From an uncultured Collinsella sp. (GTDB taxonomy: Bacteria > Actinomycetota > Coriobacteriia > Coriobacteriales > Coriobacteriaceae), in the NCBI GenBank assembly GCA_900556675.1, contig USQE01000034.1, forward strand, positions 1 to 9,315: DNA of 9,315 nucleotides. The letters run 5' to 3'. Of this stretch, positions 1 through 7,204 are shown in pieces. Each line of letters begins with the position of its first letter. Position 1 is the stretch's first letter. The position numbers were made by a program, and so were the translations under genes. Below the pieces are notes generated by a model. The model did not search any database and was not told the origin of the DNA. It was given only the letters and a program-made list of their open reading frames with translations.

Positions 1-911
1 GTGATATCAGACCTGCTGAGCCATGCAGCCATCTTGTCATAGGGCAGGTACCCATGAAAGGTCACACCAGCGCCCGTCGATTGAACGACGGCCTTAAGGT
101 TGTCACGTTCGGCTCCATCACCCAGAATCTGAAGCTTGACCTCGGGATGGGTCTTCTGAACCATCCCGATTGCTTTAACAAGAGTCTCCAGGTCGTAGCA
201 AGCGCTCAAGGTGCCGGCATAAGAGACCCAGATCTCTCCCGCCGGTTTATCAATCAAAACGGCGTTCTTGGCCACACCGGCATCAAACTCGGCAAGCTGA
301 TTGCCGACGTACACGACTTCATTGGGAATACCCGAACGTGCATCGCGCACACCACGGTCGCGGTACTCCTGCGACGTACCCACAATGGCATCGGCCAGCT
401 GATACGTCGCCTTAGCCTGCTTGTAAAACGGAGCAAAGAAGATGTCCGAAAGGACCGGAACATCCAGAGCAACGCGGAAAGCCTCGGGCCACAGGTCATT
501 AACATCGACAACAAATGGAATGCCGTACTTATGGGCACATTTGCCGATCTCACGCGCAACATCGTTAGGCGGAATCTGGCAGTAGACCAAATCGTACGCA
601 TGGTGTTCATCAAAAAACTTAACAACACGTTTTGAAACCACATGGTGGGCCCAAATACGCTGGGGACACATGTTCTTAGGGTAGACAGGCTCTTCAATAA
701 AATGCACAGTAAAGGGATGCATGCTCAGATCGAGGTGCATAATATCTCGCTGCTGCTTATCCCAATGTTGAAAGCCACTGGTAATAAAATCAACGTCGTA
801 GCCCTGCTCACACAGTAGCGTGGCAAGGTAGACGTAACGCGTTGCGCCTTTGACCTCGTGTCCCAGCTTAGCATCTTGCGTATAGATAGCAATGTGTCCC
901 TTAGAAGGCAT
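1..911 (-). CDS. GT4-family glycosyltransferase, WbuB-like (3' end outside window)
   Basis: The reading frame is open from ATG at 911 to the window edge, giving 303 residues without the C-terminus. It is a GT-B fold glycosyltransferase that would move a sugar from a nucleotide donor onto a cytoplasmic glycan or lipid-linked acceptor. The N-terminal Rossmann half (about residues 5-215) contains DVNDLWPEAF near 136-145, where DLWPE is typical of WbuB-like GT4 enzymes. The donor-binding half starts near 226 with VSYAGTLSACYDLETLV and continues with LQILGDGAERDNL near 259-271. The C-terminal E-x7-E segment lies beyond the window. An AAAGGAG ribosome site sits 4 bases before the ATG, which supports this start. 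It lies 22 bp after the GT2 gene on the same strand, so the two are probably cotranscribed in a surface polysaccharide cluster. Acceptor and donor sugar cannot be told from sequence. Confidence 0.88.
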   Translation of the reverse strand, partial: MPSKGHIAIYTQDAKLGHEVKGATRYVYLATLLCEQGYDVDFITSGFQHWDKQQRDIMHLDLSMHPFTVHFIEEPVYPKNMCPQRIWAHHVVSKRVVKFFDEHHAYDLVYCQIPPNDVAREIGKCAHKYGIPFVVDVNDLWPEAFRVALDVPVLSDIFFAPFYKQAKATYQLADAIVGTSQEYRDRGVRDARSGIPNEVVYVGNQLAEFDAGVAKNAVLIDKPAGEIWVSYAGTLSACYDLETLVKAIGMVQKTHPEVKLQILGDGAERDNLKAVVQSTGAGVTFHGYLPYDKMAAWLSRSDI

Positions 912-933
912 GCAGCTCCTTTGCATGTAAAAT

Positions 934-2013
934 CTACGAACGCTCAGCAGAGCGTCGTTTTAAGGATAGCCCAACGCGAGAAAGCGCAAAACCCAAGCCG
1001 GCGGTCTTTAGGGTATATCCAAATTCCCTGATTTGCGATATACGGTAAGCTAGAACGCCAGACCCGCCTACGGATTCACCAGTCAGCTGCGAAAACGCCT
1101 GCTTTAGATGCGGGCTCACAGTATCCATAGCACGCACTATTGCCGGATCCATACGGCGGAATGTCTTCTTAAGAAGCACGCAGACATCTCGCTGCTCGAG
1201 GCCACCGTTCGCAAGGGCAAGACCAGCATGACGAAATCCCACCGTGTAAAGGGCGCGCCATATTCCCCTATCCGTAACGCCAAGTCGTTCGAGCACGTCG
1301 GCCATGTCATTCCAACGCGTTAAGGCAAGGGCGCTGTTAACGCTGGCAGACGATGCCGTGGGCAAATCCTCACGATAACAATACCAAGCCTCATCGGTGT
1401 AAGCGATGGTCTTTGCCTGGGCAAGCGTCTCGATAAGAAAGGGATTGTCAACCCAGCCAGCACCTGGGACTTCTTTAAAGCAGATGCCATGCCCAACAAG
1501 GAAACTCTTCTTATAGAGTGCGCTCCAAATAGAAGGATGCTTTTGAATCAAGATGGGGGCATCGGCAAGAACAAAAGGCTGGCGCCCCGGCTTAACCCGA
1601 TGGTAGTAATGGCAGTGGTAAAGATGTTCCCTTGGAGTGTCCGCCATATAGACACGCCAGTATGAGGATTTAACCACGTCGGGATAATCCTGCTTGCAAG
1701 CCAGCTGATACAAAGCGGAAAACATGCCGGGTTTAAGGTAATCATCGGGCTCGACAACGGCAACGTATTCGCCCCGCGCCTCGTTAAAACCCCTGTTAAC
1801 GGTTGCGCCATAGCCTTGGTTTGCTTTATCAATCACCCGAACGCGAGCGTCCCCTGTCGCATGGGCCTCCATAATGGCAAGCGAGCCATCCGTCGAGCCA
1901 TCGTTGAGCACGATGATCTCGAGCCCCTTCATCGGATCGGCTTCAATAGAGCTGAGACACTGATCGAGAAACTTCTCGGCGTTGTAGCATGGAACCACAA
2001 CGCTAACGCTCAT
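934..2013 (-). CDS. GT2-family (GT-A fold) glycosyltransferase
   Basis: A 359-residue inverting glycosyltransferase of family 2, probably acting on the cytoplasmic face in synthesis of a surface glycan. The fold signature is plain: SVVVPCYNAEKFL at residues 4-16, LNDGSTDGS at 36-44, ANQGYGATVNRG around 64-75, and the metal-binding DxD equivalent EPDDYL at 88-93. SIWSALYKKSFL at 161-172 and GWVDNPF at 186-192 match the acceptor-side region of GT2 enzymes. The C-terminal third is variable and has no convincing membrane helix. The frame extends upstream to ATG 2124, but that extension shows no homology and is non-coding in character. ATG 2013 abuts the conserved strand. A TTG at 2028, six bases after a GGGGG run, is an equally good start and would add five residues. 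A TATAGA hexamer at 2105-2110 lacks a good -35 box. Confidence 0.9.
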   Translation of the reverse strand: MSVSVVVPCYNAEKFLDQCLSSIEADPMKGLEIIVLNDGSTDGSLAIMEAHATGDARVRVIDKANQGYGATVNRGFNEARGEYVAVVEPDDYLKPGMFSALYQLACKQDYPDVVKSSYWRVYMADTPREHLYHCHYYHRVKPGRQPFVLADAPILIQKHPSIWSALYKKSFLVGHGICFKEVPGAGWVDNPFLIETLAQAKTIAYTDEAWYCYREDLPTASSASVNSALALTRWNDMADVLERLGVTDRGIWRALYTVGFRHAGLALANGGLEQRDVCVLLKKTFRRMDPAIVRAMDTVSPHLKQAFSQLTGESVGGSGVLAYRISQIREFGYTLKTAGLGFALSRVGLSLKRRSAERS

Positions 2014-2164
2014 ATCGCTCGTAGACAATCGACACCCCCATAGAACGTTGGATATACCAGTATTTATCCCAGTCGCCAGCACGACCAGACCGTTAGCGAT
2101 CCGTTCTATAGTAGCGAGAAGCAAACAGAATGGGAAACAGATGCAGCCCGGTTATCGCCTGCCC

Positions 2165-3961
2165 CTACAGCCGCTGGCACACCGCTGCCACATGACACCC
2201 GTCAAACCCGAATCCCCAGCGCATGCGGCCCACACCGGGTCGCGGTACGCGAATCTTGTCGATACCGTCGCGCTCTATGTCGAGCAGCGCCTGAACGGCC
2301 AGCAGCTCTAGGCCGAGCGCGTCCACACCGGGGTCAAACATCATGTTGACCGTTATCAGCGGACGCTCGTCGAGCATGCCGATCGTGTCTGCCGCGTCAA
2401 ACACAGCGCCCGTAGGAAATACCTGGATGTCCCAGCGATCCGCGCCACGCTTTCGCCTCGAGGCAGGATTGGCATAGCCCGGCAATCCAAAGCAGAGTCC
2501 CTGCAAGAGCAGGTGATATGGCAGCTGCGCATCTGGGTTGTTCGCACCGATTCCCGCATCTCCCAGGATGCGTTCTAACGCCCGCTTCACCGCATCCTCG
2601 TCCCCACGGCACAACCCGTCGCGAAACGTATCGACGTCTCGAACGTCCTCGGCAGCACGCTCAAACCACTCAATAATCACCAGACGAAAGGCCTGGCGAA
2701 GCTCGTTATTGGGCAACCGCAGAGCACGGAGACGACCACCATGCTCCGGCTCCTCAATCAGATCCGTCGTCAGGAAACCGGACAGATACAGCGCCGTCCA
2801 CAGGCCATCATCAGACGAGGCCTCTGGCCCCGCAGCGCCCAAACAAAGCGGGACCTCAACGCATCCATGGGCCTCGAGCAAATTGAACAGAGCCGAAAGG
2901 CAGTCAAGATTCCAGTCACAAACTACCCTACTTAGGCAATCGGCATACCCATACAGGTCGGCACGCACAGGCGCCGTGCAGCCTCGGTCCAGAAAACCGA
3001 TCACACGCGCCGGACTCGAGCAATAGGTCCTGCCAAACCGATATCCCTCGAGCCATTCACGCGCCTCATCCAGGTATTCCTCGCGTCCGGCATGACTCAA
3101 CAGAGCCTCGACCTCGGCATCCGAAAAGCCGAACCAACGGTCGCACCACGTCGAAAGGGGCGTCGAAAGACGATACGAGCAGCTGCGCGAAGAAAGCGCC
3201 TCCTCGGCAGGACCGGGACGCTCCCCCATCAGACACGTCAACCGTAGCGAATGGCCCGCGGTGGCAATGGCGTCGAACAGCACGCGATCGAGCAGCTCCG
3301 CCGGACCGGCGCCGGAAGCGTCCCTCGCGCTCGCACTGGGCGACCACGCCGCGTCGTACCCATCAACGAGCAATACAACCTGCTCATCGCAGGCCATCTC
3401 CAGCAGCTCAATGAGTACACCGAGCACCGAGTCAACCTCGTCCGCGCTCGCCACGCCACGCGCAACGCGTTCGATGTGACGTACCTTGTCTCGTGCTAAA
3501 TCCGGAGCCTCCAAGAGTGGCATCAAGCGAGCGCATTCGCCCGAAAGAGCATCACGCACGATGCCGACAACAGAGGCACCACGCCTCGCAGCGCCAGAAA
3601 AGTCCAGCGATATCACTGGATAGCACGCGTACTCATTCCGATAGCGCCCGCCGTCCGCATCCCAAATCTGAGCATCGGCAAACAAACTCTGACCAGCGTG
3701 ACCGTCCACGGGATGCTCCAGAAAAGCCCTGAGCATCGACAAGTTCATGCTCTTGCCAAAACCCTCAGGTCGACAGCACACCACAACGGACGCGTTGCAA
3801 TCCAGCACATCGGCAATAAACATAGTCTTGTCGACCAGTGTGCAGCGACCAAGAGCCTCCACATAGTCGTGCATGCCAATAGGCAAAACCACATCGTCGG
3901 TACAGCCGATTAGACGCACGCCAAAGCCGGCAGCACAACCATTATTTGCCTGTTCAGACAT
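2165..3961 (-). CDS. AAA-ATPase-like / DUF1703 PD-(D/E)XK family protein, motifs divergent
   Basis: 598 residues with the layout of the AAA-ATPase_like plus C-terminal PD-(D/E)XK (DUF1703) family, abundant in gut anaerobes and of unknown role. Family landmarks in order: LVDKTMFIADVL (42-53), P-loop RPEGFGKSMNLSML (64-77), YPVISLDFSG (114-123), Walker B region VVLLVDGYD (195-203), GFSDAEVEALL (278-288), WLEGYRFG (303-310), LWTALYLSGFLTTD (387-400), LPNNELRQAF (416-425), YHLLLQGL (482-489) and DRWDIQVFP (508-516). Two departures stand out against the family as I know it. The Walker B DEYD reads DGYD. The nuclease strand that normally carries E-F-K reads ITVNMMF (536-542), leaving only D511 of the expected triad. 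It may be a binding protein rather than an enzyme. AAGGGGA lies about 8 bases before the ATG. A TACAAT hexamer at 3996-4001 could be its -10 box, though no matching -35 is evident. The gene has no obvious functional link to the glycosyltransferases downstream. Confidence 0.85.
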   Translation of the reverse strand: MSEQANNGCAAGFGVRLIGCTDDVVLPIGMHDYVEALGRCTLVDKTMFIADVLDCNASVVVCCRPEGFGKSMNLSMLRAFLEHPVDGHAGQSLFADAQIWDADGGRYRNEYACYPVISLDFSGAARRGASVVGIVRDALSGECARLMPLLEAPDLARDKVRHIERVARGVASADEVDSVLGVLIELLEMACDEQVVLLVDGYDAAWSPSASARDASGAGPAELLDRVLFDAIATAGHSLRLTCLMGERPGPAEEALSSRSCSYRLSTPLSTWCDRWFGFSDAEVEALLSHAGREEYLDEAREWLEGYRFGRTYCSSPARVIGFLDRGCTAPVRADLYGYADCLSRVVCDWNLDCLSALFNLLEAHGCVEVPLCLGAAGPEASSDDGLWTALYLSGFLTTDLIEEPEHGGRLRALRLPNNELRQAFRLVIIEWFERAAEDVRDVDTFRDGLCRGDEDAVKRALERILGDAGIGANNPDAQLPYHLLLQGLCFGLPGYANPASRRKRGADRWDIQVFPTGAVFDAADTIGMLDERPLITVNMMFDPGVDALGLELLAVQALLDIERDGIDKIRVPRPGVGRMRWGFGFDGCHVAAVCQRL

Positions 3962-4095
3962 CGCAACGTTCCCCTTAAATCACAGCATGATGTCAATTGT
4001 AATGACCGCCACGAGCTTATTGATGTAGGCACATAAACACATCGGGCAACGGTAGCAACATGGGGCGTGAGGGGGGGGCACAACTAATCGTTGCA

Positions 4096-4131
4096 CAACA
4101 AAACAGGGCCCGATGCATTCGCACCGGGCCC
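4096..4131 (-). terminator. Intrinsic terminator of the wall-anchored protein gene
   Basis: Read on the minus strand, a GGGCCCG/CGGGCCC stem (arms 4125-4131 and 4106-4112) continues past one mismatch into a 3-bp TGC/GCA inner stem with a four-base loop. It is followed by TGTTTTGTTG. It lies about 35 bases after the stop codon of the gene ending at 4167 and points the right way to end its transcript, which separates it from the gene starting at 3961. Confidence 0.85.
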
Positions 4132-4166
4132 CGTCCCGACTCTTTAGTTATCAGACAGCCGAGAGG

Positions 4167-5921
4167 CTACTCCTCAGAACCGTCCTCACCAGCAGTCTTA
4201 TTCTGCTGATCGAGCTTATGCTTGCCACTCACGATGGACGTGGCACCAAGCGTAGCCAAACTTGCACTGGCAAGGCTCGCCATAACGATGAGGTCGCCCG
4301 TCTTGGGCATGTTACCGCCCGAAGACTTGGTCGTGGTCGTGGTGGTCACCGTTTTAGAGCCATTTTGCTCCTGGTTCTGGTTGTCGGTCTTGCCCTTTTC
4401 CTCGTCCTTCTTCTGAGCGGACTTCTCGCCCTTTTCCTCAGAGCTAGTACTCTTATCGGACTCGGTCTTCTCGGAATCATCGTCCTTGGAGTCGCCCTTT
4501 GCGGCCTCGGCCTTTTCCGTGGAAGTCTGATCAGAATTGTTCTTGTCAGGAGACAAGCTGCTTGCGCCAGCCATCAGCGAGGAACCAAACGTGTAGCCAA
4601 GCTGCACAACGAAAGAGGGCTTCTTGTCCGTCGAAATAACCGGCGCGTCCGACGCCTTATTCGAGTCGTCCTTGGAAGCACCGGAATCAGAAGCGGCGTC
4701 AGAGTTAGAGTCATTGCTAGAACCAGTATCGGCGGAAGAATCGCTCGAGCCAGTGGAAGAGTCAGAGGAACCAGCGCCGGTCGAACCAGAGGCGGCACTG
4801 CCCGTATTGCCGGCAGAGCTTGAAGACGAATCGCCCGCAGCAGAGCCGTTCGAATCGGAGCCGCTCGAGGAAGAGCCGTCGTTGGTAGTGCCACCAGCAG
4901 AGCCATCGCCGTCAGTATCGGTCGAGGGCGCATCCGTATCATTATCGTCGCCCGCACCGTCATCGGTACCAGGCGTCGGTGCGGCGGGAGCAGCAGGCGC
5001 CATGCTCGGACCAGGCGCCGGCGTGGGCTCGGGCTGCACGGGCTCCACAGGCGTTGCCGCGGCAGCCTCGTCCTCGGCGATATAGACCAGACAATCCTTG
5101 AGCTCATTGCGGTAGCGGTTCTTCCAGCCCTCGTGGTACTGAGGCTGGCTTGCATACTTGGTCGCCACGTTATTGACCACGCTGTTGGAAAGCGCCGTCA
5201 CAAACTCGCGGTCCGTCATGCTGTTGGAAAAGTTTGCCCAGCGGAAAAAGTCCTGGCAGCCACCGGTGCCGCACATATTGGTGATACTCCACACCATGCC
5301 CTTGACGCAGTCGGCGCGGCCGGAGATATCAATGCCGAGAGCGCTCTTGAGCCACGCCTCGGTCACCGCATAGTACGAGTTATACGCATACGCATCCTGT
5401 AGAGCCGAAAACTCAGCAGGGTCGGCGTTATAAGCACCCTGGAAGGCCTCCTGCGCAATACGGCCCAGCTCGGTGAGCTGGCCGTTCGCATACATGGGGT
5501 TGTTCACGTTGGAAATCTCGCTGCCGCGATCGATCGCAGCCTTAAGCATGCCGTACTTAACAGAATCGTAGTTGTAGACCTGCTTCATAAACGGAACGAG
5601 CGACCAACGACGGTCGAACTGGTAATAACCAAGCGCGTTGTAGCCGTCGCCATACGAAAAGCCCTGGTTATAGTTGCCGTGGCTCTCATATTTGGTGAAG
5701 TACTTCATCTCGGCGGTCACGTTGACAAACGAAACACCCTGAACCGACCTCAGCACGCCCGAGAAGGACTGCTGGGTGTAAAGGCCCTTATCGATATCGG
5801 TGGCATCCGAGGCAACACCCGGCGTGGGCTCCTCGGCGGCGGCGGGCGCGGGTGCGGTAACGGCGCCAAACGAAAGCGCCAGCGTCAGGCCCGCGACAAT
5901 CGCGGAATGCTTGGGCTGCAT
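4167..5921 (-). CDS. Secreted sortase-anchored protein with lysozyme-like N-terminal domain and Ser/Asp-rich stalk
   Basis: A 584-residue exported surface protein. A signal peptide covers about 1-29 (basic MQPKH, hydrophobic core, APAAAEE cleavage region). A globular domain spans about 65-282; FTKYESHGNYNQG with YGDGYNALGYYQFDRRW (75-106) resembles the catalytic-Glu and YQF region of lysozyme-like or transglycosylase-fold proteins, making E79 the candidate acid. Cysteines 205, 217, 222 and 277 could form disulfides. A Pro/Ala linker (291-318) leads to a Ser/Gly/Asp-rich stalk (319-420), a short non-repetitive island (435-456) and a Lys/Glu-rich stretch (460-520). Next come a Thr run, MPKTGD (538-543), a hydrophobic helix (544-564) and a 20-residue tail with KHK. 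This is a sortase sorting signal with Met in place of Leu. AGGGAGGA lies 4 bases before the ATG. No sortase gene is in view. Peptidoglycan hydrolysis is plausible but unproven; it could instead bind a wall or host ligand. Confidence 0.88.
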   Translation of the reverse strand: MQPKHSAIVAGLTLALSFGAVTAPAPAAAEEPTPGVASDATDIDKGLYTQQSFSGVLRSVQGVSFVNVTAEMKYFTKYESHGNYNQGFSYGDGYNALGYYQFDRRWSLVPFMKQVYNYDSVKYGMLKAAIDRGSEISNVNNPMYANGQLTELGRIAQEAFQGAYNADPAEFSALQDAYAYNSYYAVTEAWLKSALGIDISGRADCVKGMVWSITNMCGTGGCQDFFRWANFSNSMTDREFVTALSNSVVNNVATKYASQPQYHEGWKNRYRNELKDCLVYIAEDEAAAATPVEPVQPEPTPAPGPSMAPAAPAAPTPGTDDGAGDDNDTDAPSTDTDGDGSAGGTTNDGSSSSGSDSNGSAAGDSSSSSAGNTGSAASGSTGAGSSDSSTGSSDSSADTGSSNDSNSDAASDSGASKDDSNKASDAPVISTDKKPSFVVQLGYTFGSSLMAGASSLSPDKNNSDQTSTEKAEAAKGDSKDDDSEKTESDKSTSSEEKGEKSAQKKDEEKGKTDNQNQEQNGSKTVTTTTTTKSSGGNMPKTGDLIVMASLASASLATLGATSIVSGKHKLDQQNKTAGEDGSEE

Positions 5922-5974
5922 AAAATCCTCCCTGCATTGGTGTAGTTAAAGTTCAGTTTGCAAAGATAAAAATA

Positions 5975-6003
5975 AGTATTGCAGCTCGCCCGTTGTTACA
6001 CAA
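5975..6003 (-). promoter_or_regulatory. Candidate promoter of the wall-anchored protein gene
   Basis: On the minus strand TTGTGT (5998-6003) and AATACT (5975-5980) are separated by 17 bases, about 55 bases before the ATG at 5921, within the AT-rich part of the intergenic region. Each box is an imperfect match, so this is tentative. The -35 element overlaps the inverted repeat at 5992-6007. Confidence 0.3.
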
Positions 6004-6007
6004 CAAC
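5992..6007. repeat. Short inverted repeat GTTGTT-N4-AACAAC
   Basis: A perfect 6-bp inverted repeat with a 4-base spacer lies between the HEPN gene (stop at 6050) and the wall-protein gene (start at 5921). It could be an operator over the candidate -35 box, or a weak terminator hairpin for the leftward HEPN operon. No T-run follows it immediately, so the terminator reading is weak. Confidence 0.35.
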
Positions 6008-6049
6008 CCCTCGGTAAACGGCAACAACCCTCCGCGAAATCTTAAGGAA

Positions 6050-6469
6050 TTAAACAAACTGGTCGTCGGGCGCCAACAGAAGCTCGCCGTAACGCTCCAT
6101 CAACCCGTCCCTCAACTGGCAGAAAGCAGGGATATAGACGTTCAAGATGCGCCGAATCAAATCTTGAGCGAGCTTGTTGTCATAGATATGGACATTCGTA
6201 TTGCGGTCTCTGAGCATATCTAGCCAGGCTGCCTCATCAATAAAGTCGTAGAATCGGTAGGACTCCTTCAAGATGGCACGAGGAGACCCCGACGCGGCAA
6301 GCGTGGCACCCTCATACTCGAGCAGACGTTTAAGGAGCTTCCAACTCAGTTCAAATTGAAGATTGAACTTATTAATCAATCCACTCTGAACAAAATCATT
6401 GTTGAGATCCTGATTGGGCGCATCCTCAAGATTCGCCAAGGCGCTGGCAAAGTTCTCATATTTTTTCAT
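6050..6469 (-). CDS. HEPN-domain nucleotidyltransferase partner, HI0074/HepT-like (putative toxin)
   Basis: A 139-residue all-helical protein of the nucleotidyltransferase substrate-binding family (HI0074 type, HEPN superfamily). FNLQFELSWKLLKRLLEYEG (35-54), SPRAILKESYRF (62-73) and WLDMLRDRNTNVHIYD (82-97) match the family helices. RNTNVHIY (89-96) fits the R-x4-H-x-Y motif exactly. In characterised MntA-HepT pairs Arg and His form the RNase site, and the Tyr is the residue the partner modifies with AMP. The inferred role is an RNA-cleaving toxin neutralised by the upstream nucleotidyltransferase. The ATG lies inside the 3' end of that gene (14-bp overlap) and has no evident ribosome site, which suggests translational coupling. 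The region is visibly more AT-rich than the suf genes, hinting at transfer. Some HI0074-type proteins may not be toxins. Confidence 0.88.
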   Translation of the reverse strand: MKKYENFASALANLEDAPNQDLNNDFVQSGLINKFNLQFELSWKLLKRLLEYEGATLAASGSPRAILKESYRFYDFIDEAAWLDMLRDRNTNVHIYDNKLAQDLIRRILNVYIPAFCQLRDGLMERYGELLLAPDDQFV

Positions 6470-6743
6470 ACAGAATCACACCATCCCTGGCAATTTCATC
6501 GAGCAATTGCTGTGATAAGGACTCATCGAGATTGACGACATCTACATCCAATAGAGTATCAAGACGCTCCTCGATCAAATATGACAACCGACCGAAATCC
6601 CGGCAACCTGTTACGGCGATGTCAATATCGCTCTTAGGCAAGTTGTCGCCTCGAGCGCGAGACCCAAACAGCACGACCTTCTCGGCGTTACATTCCCGAG
6701 CAAAATCTTCGATTTGCTTATACACCTTGTCGAGAGATGCCAT
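6456..6743 (-). CDS. Minimal nucleotidyltransferase, MntA-like (putative antitoxin)
   Basis: A 95-residue single-domain nucleotidyltransferase of the Pol-beta superfamily. VVLFGSRARGDNLPKSDIDIAV (from 23) carries the complete G-S-x10-D-x-D signature (G27, S28, D39, D41), and LLDVDVVNL (64-72) supplies the third acidic residue, probably D68. All expected catalytic residues are present. In MntA-HepT systems this enzyme uses ATP to add AMP to a tyrosine of the HEPN toxin and silences it. The adjacent gene with an R-x4-H-x-Y motif makes that the likely role here. The start at 6743 is only 8 bp after the Rrf2 stop codon. AGGG about 7 bases upstream is a modest ribosome site, so it is probably read through from the regulator gene. 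Confidence 0.88.
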   Translation of the reverse strand: MASLDKVYKQIEDFARECNAEKVVLFGSRARGDNLPKSDIDIAVTGCRDFGRLSYLIEERLDTLLDVDVVNLDESLSQQLLDEIARDGVILYEKI

Positions 6744-6751
6744 TTGCAGCC

Positions 6752-7183
6752 CTACAGCTTAATCTCAAAGTTGATCTCGGGGACGGCGGCTAGGTCGGCC
6801 AACGTCACGCCGTCGACGTACTTTTCGATCACGTCGTCCAGACCGCGCCAGAACTTGACCGTTGAGCACAGATCACTGCGGGTGCAGCTGTTGTCGATGC
6901 CATCGCACGCCACAGGGGCCGTACTGCCCTCGACGGCGCGCAGGATGTCGCCGGCACGCACCTCGGCCGGGTCCTTGGCCATCATGTAGCCGCCGCCCTT
7001 GCCGCGCACACTCTTAAGCAGGCCCGCCTTCATAAGCGGACGAACCAGCTGCTCCAAATACTTTTGCGAGATGCGCTCGCGGTCGGCAACCTCGCGCAGA
7101 GCAATCTTGCCCTCGGCATCACCAAGCGCTGCGATATAGATCATCAGACGGAGGGCATAGCGGCCCTTAGAAGAAATGAGCAT
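6752..7183 (-). CDS. Rrf2/IscR-family Fe-S-sensing transcriptional regulator
   Basis: A 143-residue Rrf2-family regulator. The N-terminal LISSKGRYALRLMIYIA (2-18) and winged helix-turn-helix with EVADRERISQKYLEQL (31-46) and VRGKGGGYMMAKDP (59-72) are typical. Cysteines at 93, 100 and 106 (C-x6-C-x5-C) sit where IscR holds its [2Fe-2S] cluster, so it probably senses iron-sulfur status. It is divergent from sufC with about 180 bp between starts, the usual arrangement for a regulator of SUF, and likely also controls its own gene. The frame extends to ATG 7237, but residues before LISSKGRYA have no family match and AAGGG lies correctly before ATG 7183, so the shorter start is chosen. The nucleotidyltransferase and HEPN genes follow immediately. 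It could be named iscR or sufR by function, but orthology is not proven here. Confidence 0.92.
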   Translation of the reverse strand: MLISSKGRYALRLMIYIAALGDAEGKIALREVADRERISQKYLEQLVRPLMKAGLLKSVRGKGGGYMMAKDPAEVRAGDILRAVEGSTAPVACDGIDNSCTRSDLCSTVKFWRGLDDVIEKYVDGVTLADLAAVPEINFEIKL

Positions 7184-7204
7184 ACCTACCCTTCCATAAC
7201 GCTG

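Noticed and set aside
54..635. 193-codon plus-strand frame
   Set aside because: It lies antisense to the GT4 gene, which has clear family motifs throughout.
2014..2124. Upstream ATG extending the GT2 protein by 37 residues
   Set aside because: The extension lies before the conserved first strand of the GT-A fold and has no ribosome site or homology. ATG 2013 or TTG 2028 fits better.
3991..3996. Perfect TTGACA on the minus strand before the ATPase-like gene
   Set aside because: No acceptable -10 box lies 16-18 bases downstream; that position falls in the ribosome-binding region.
4624..5085. 153-codon plus-strand frame rich in Glu, Ser, Pro and Ala
   Set aside because: It is the reverse reading of the Ser/Asp-rich stalk of the wall-anchored protein; its low complexity comes from the repeats.
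6456..6470. A6 run in the overlap of the nucleotidyltransferase and HEPN genes as a possible frameshift site producing a fusion
   Set aside because: Moving from the first frame to the second needs a +1 shift, which an A6 run does not favour. A normal coupled start at 6469 explains the overlap.
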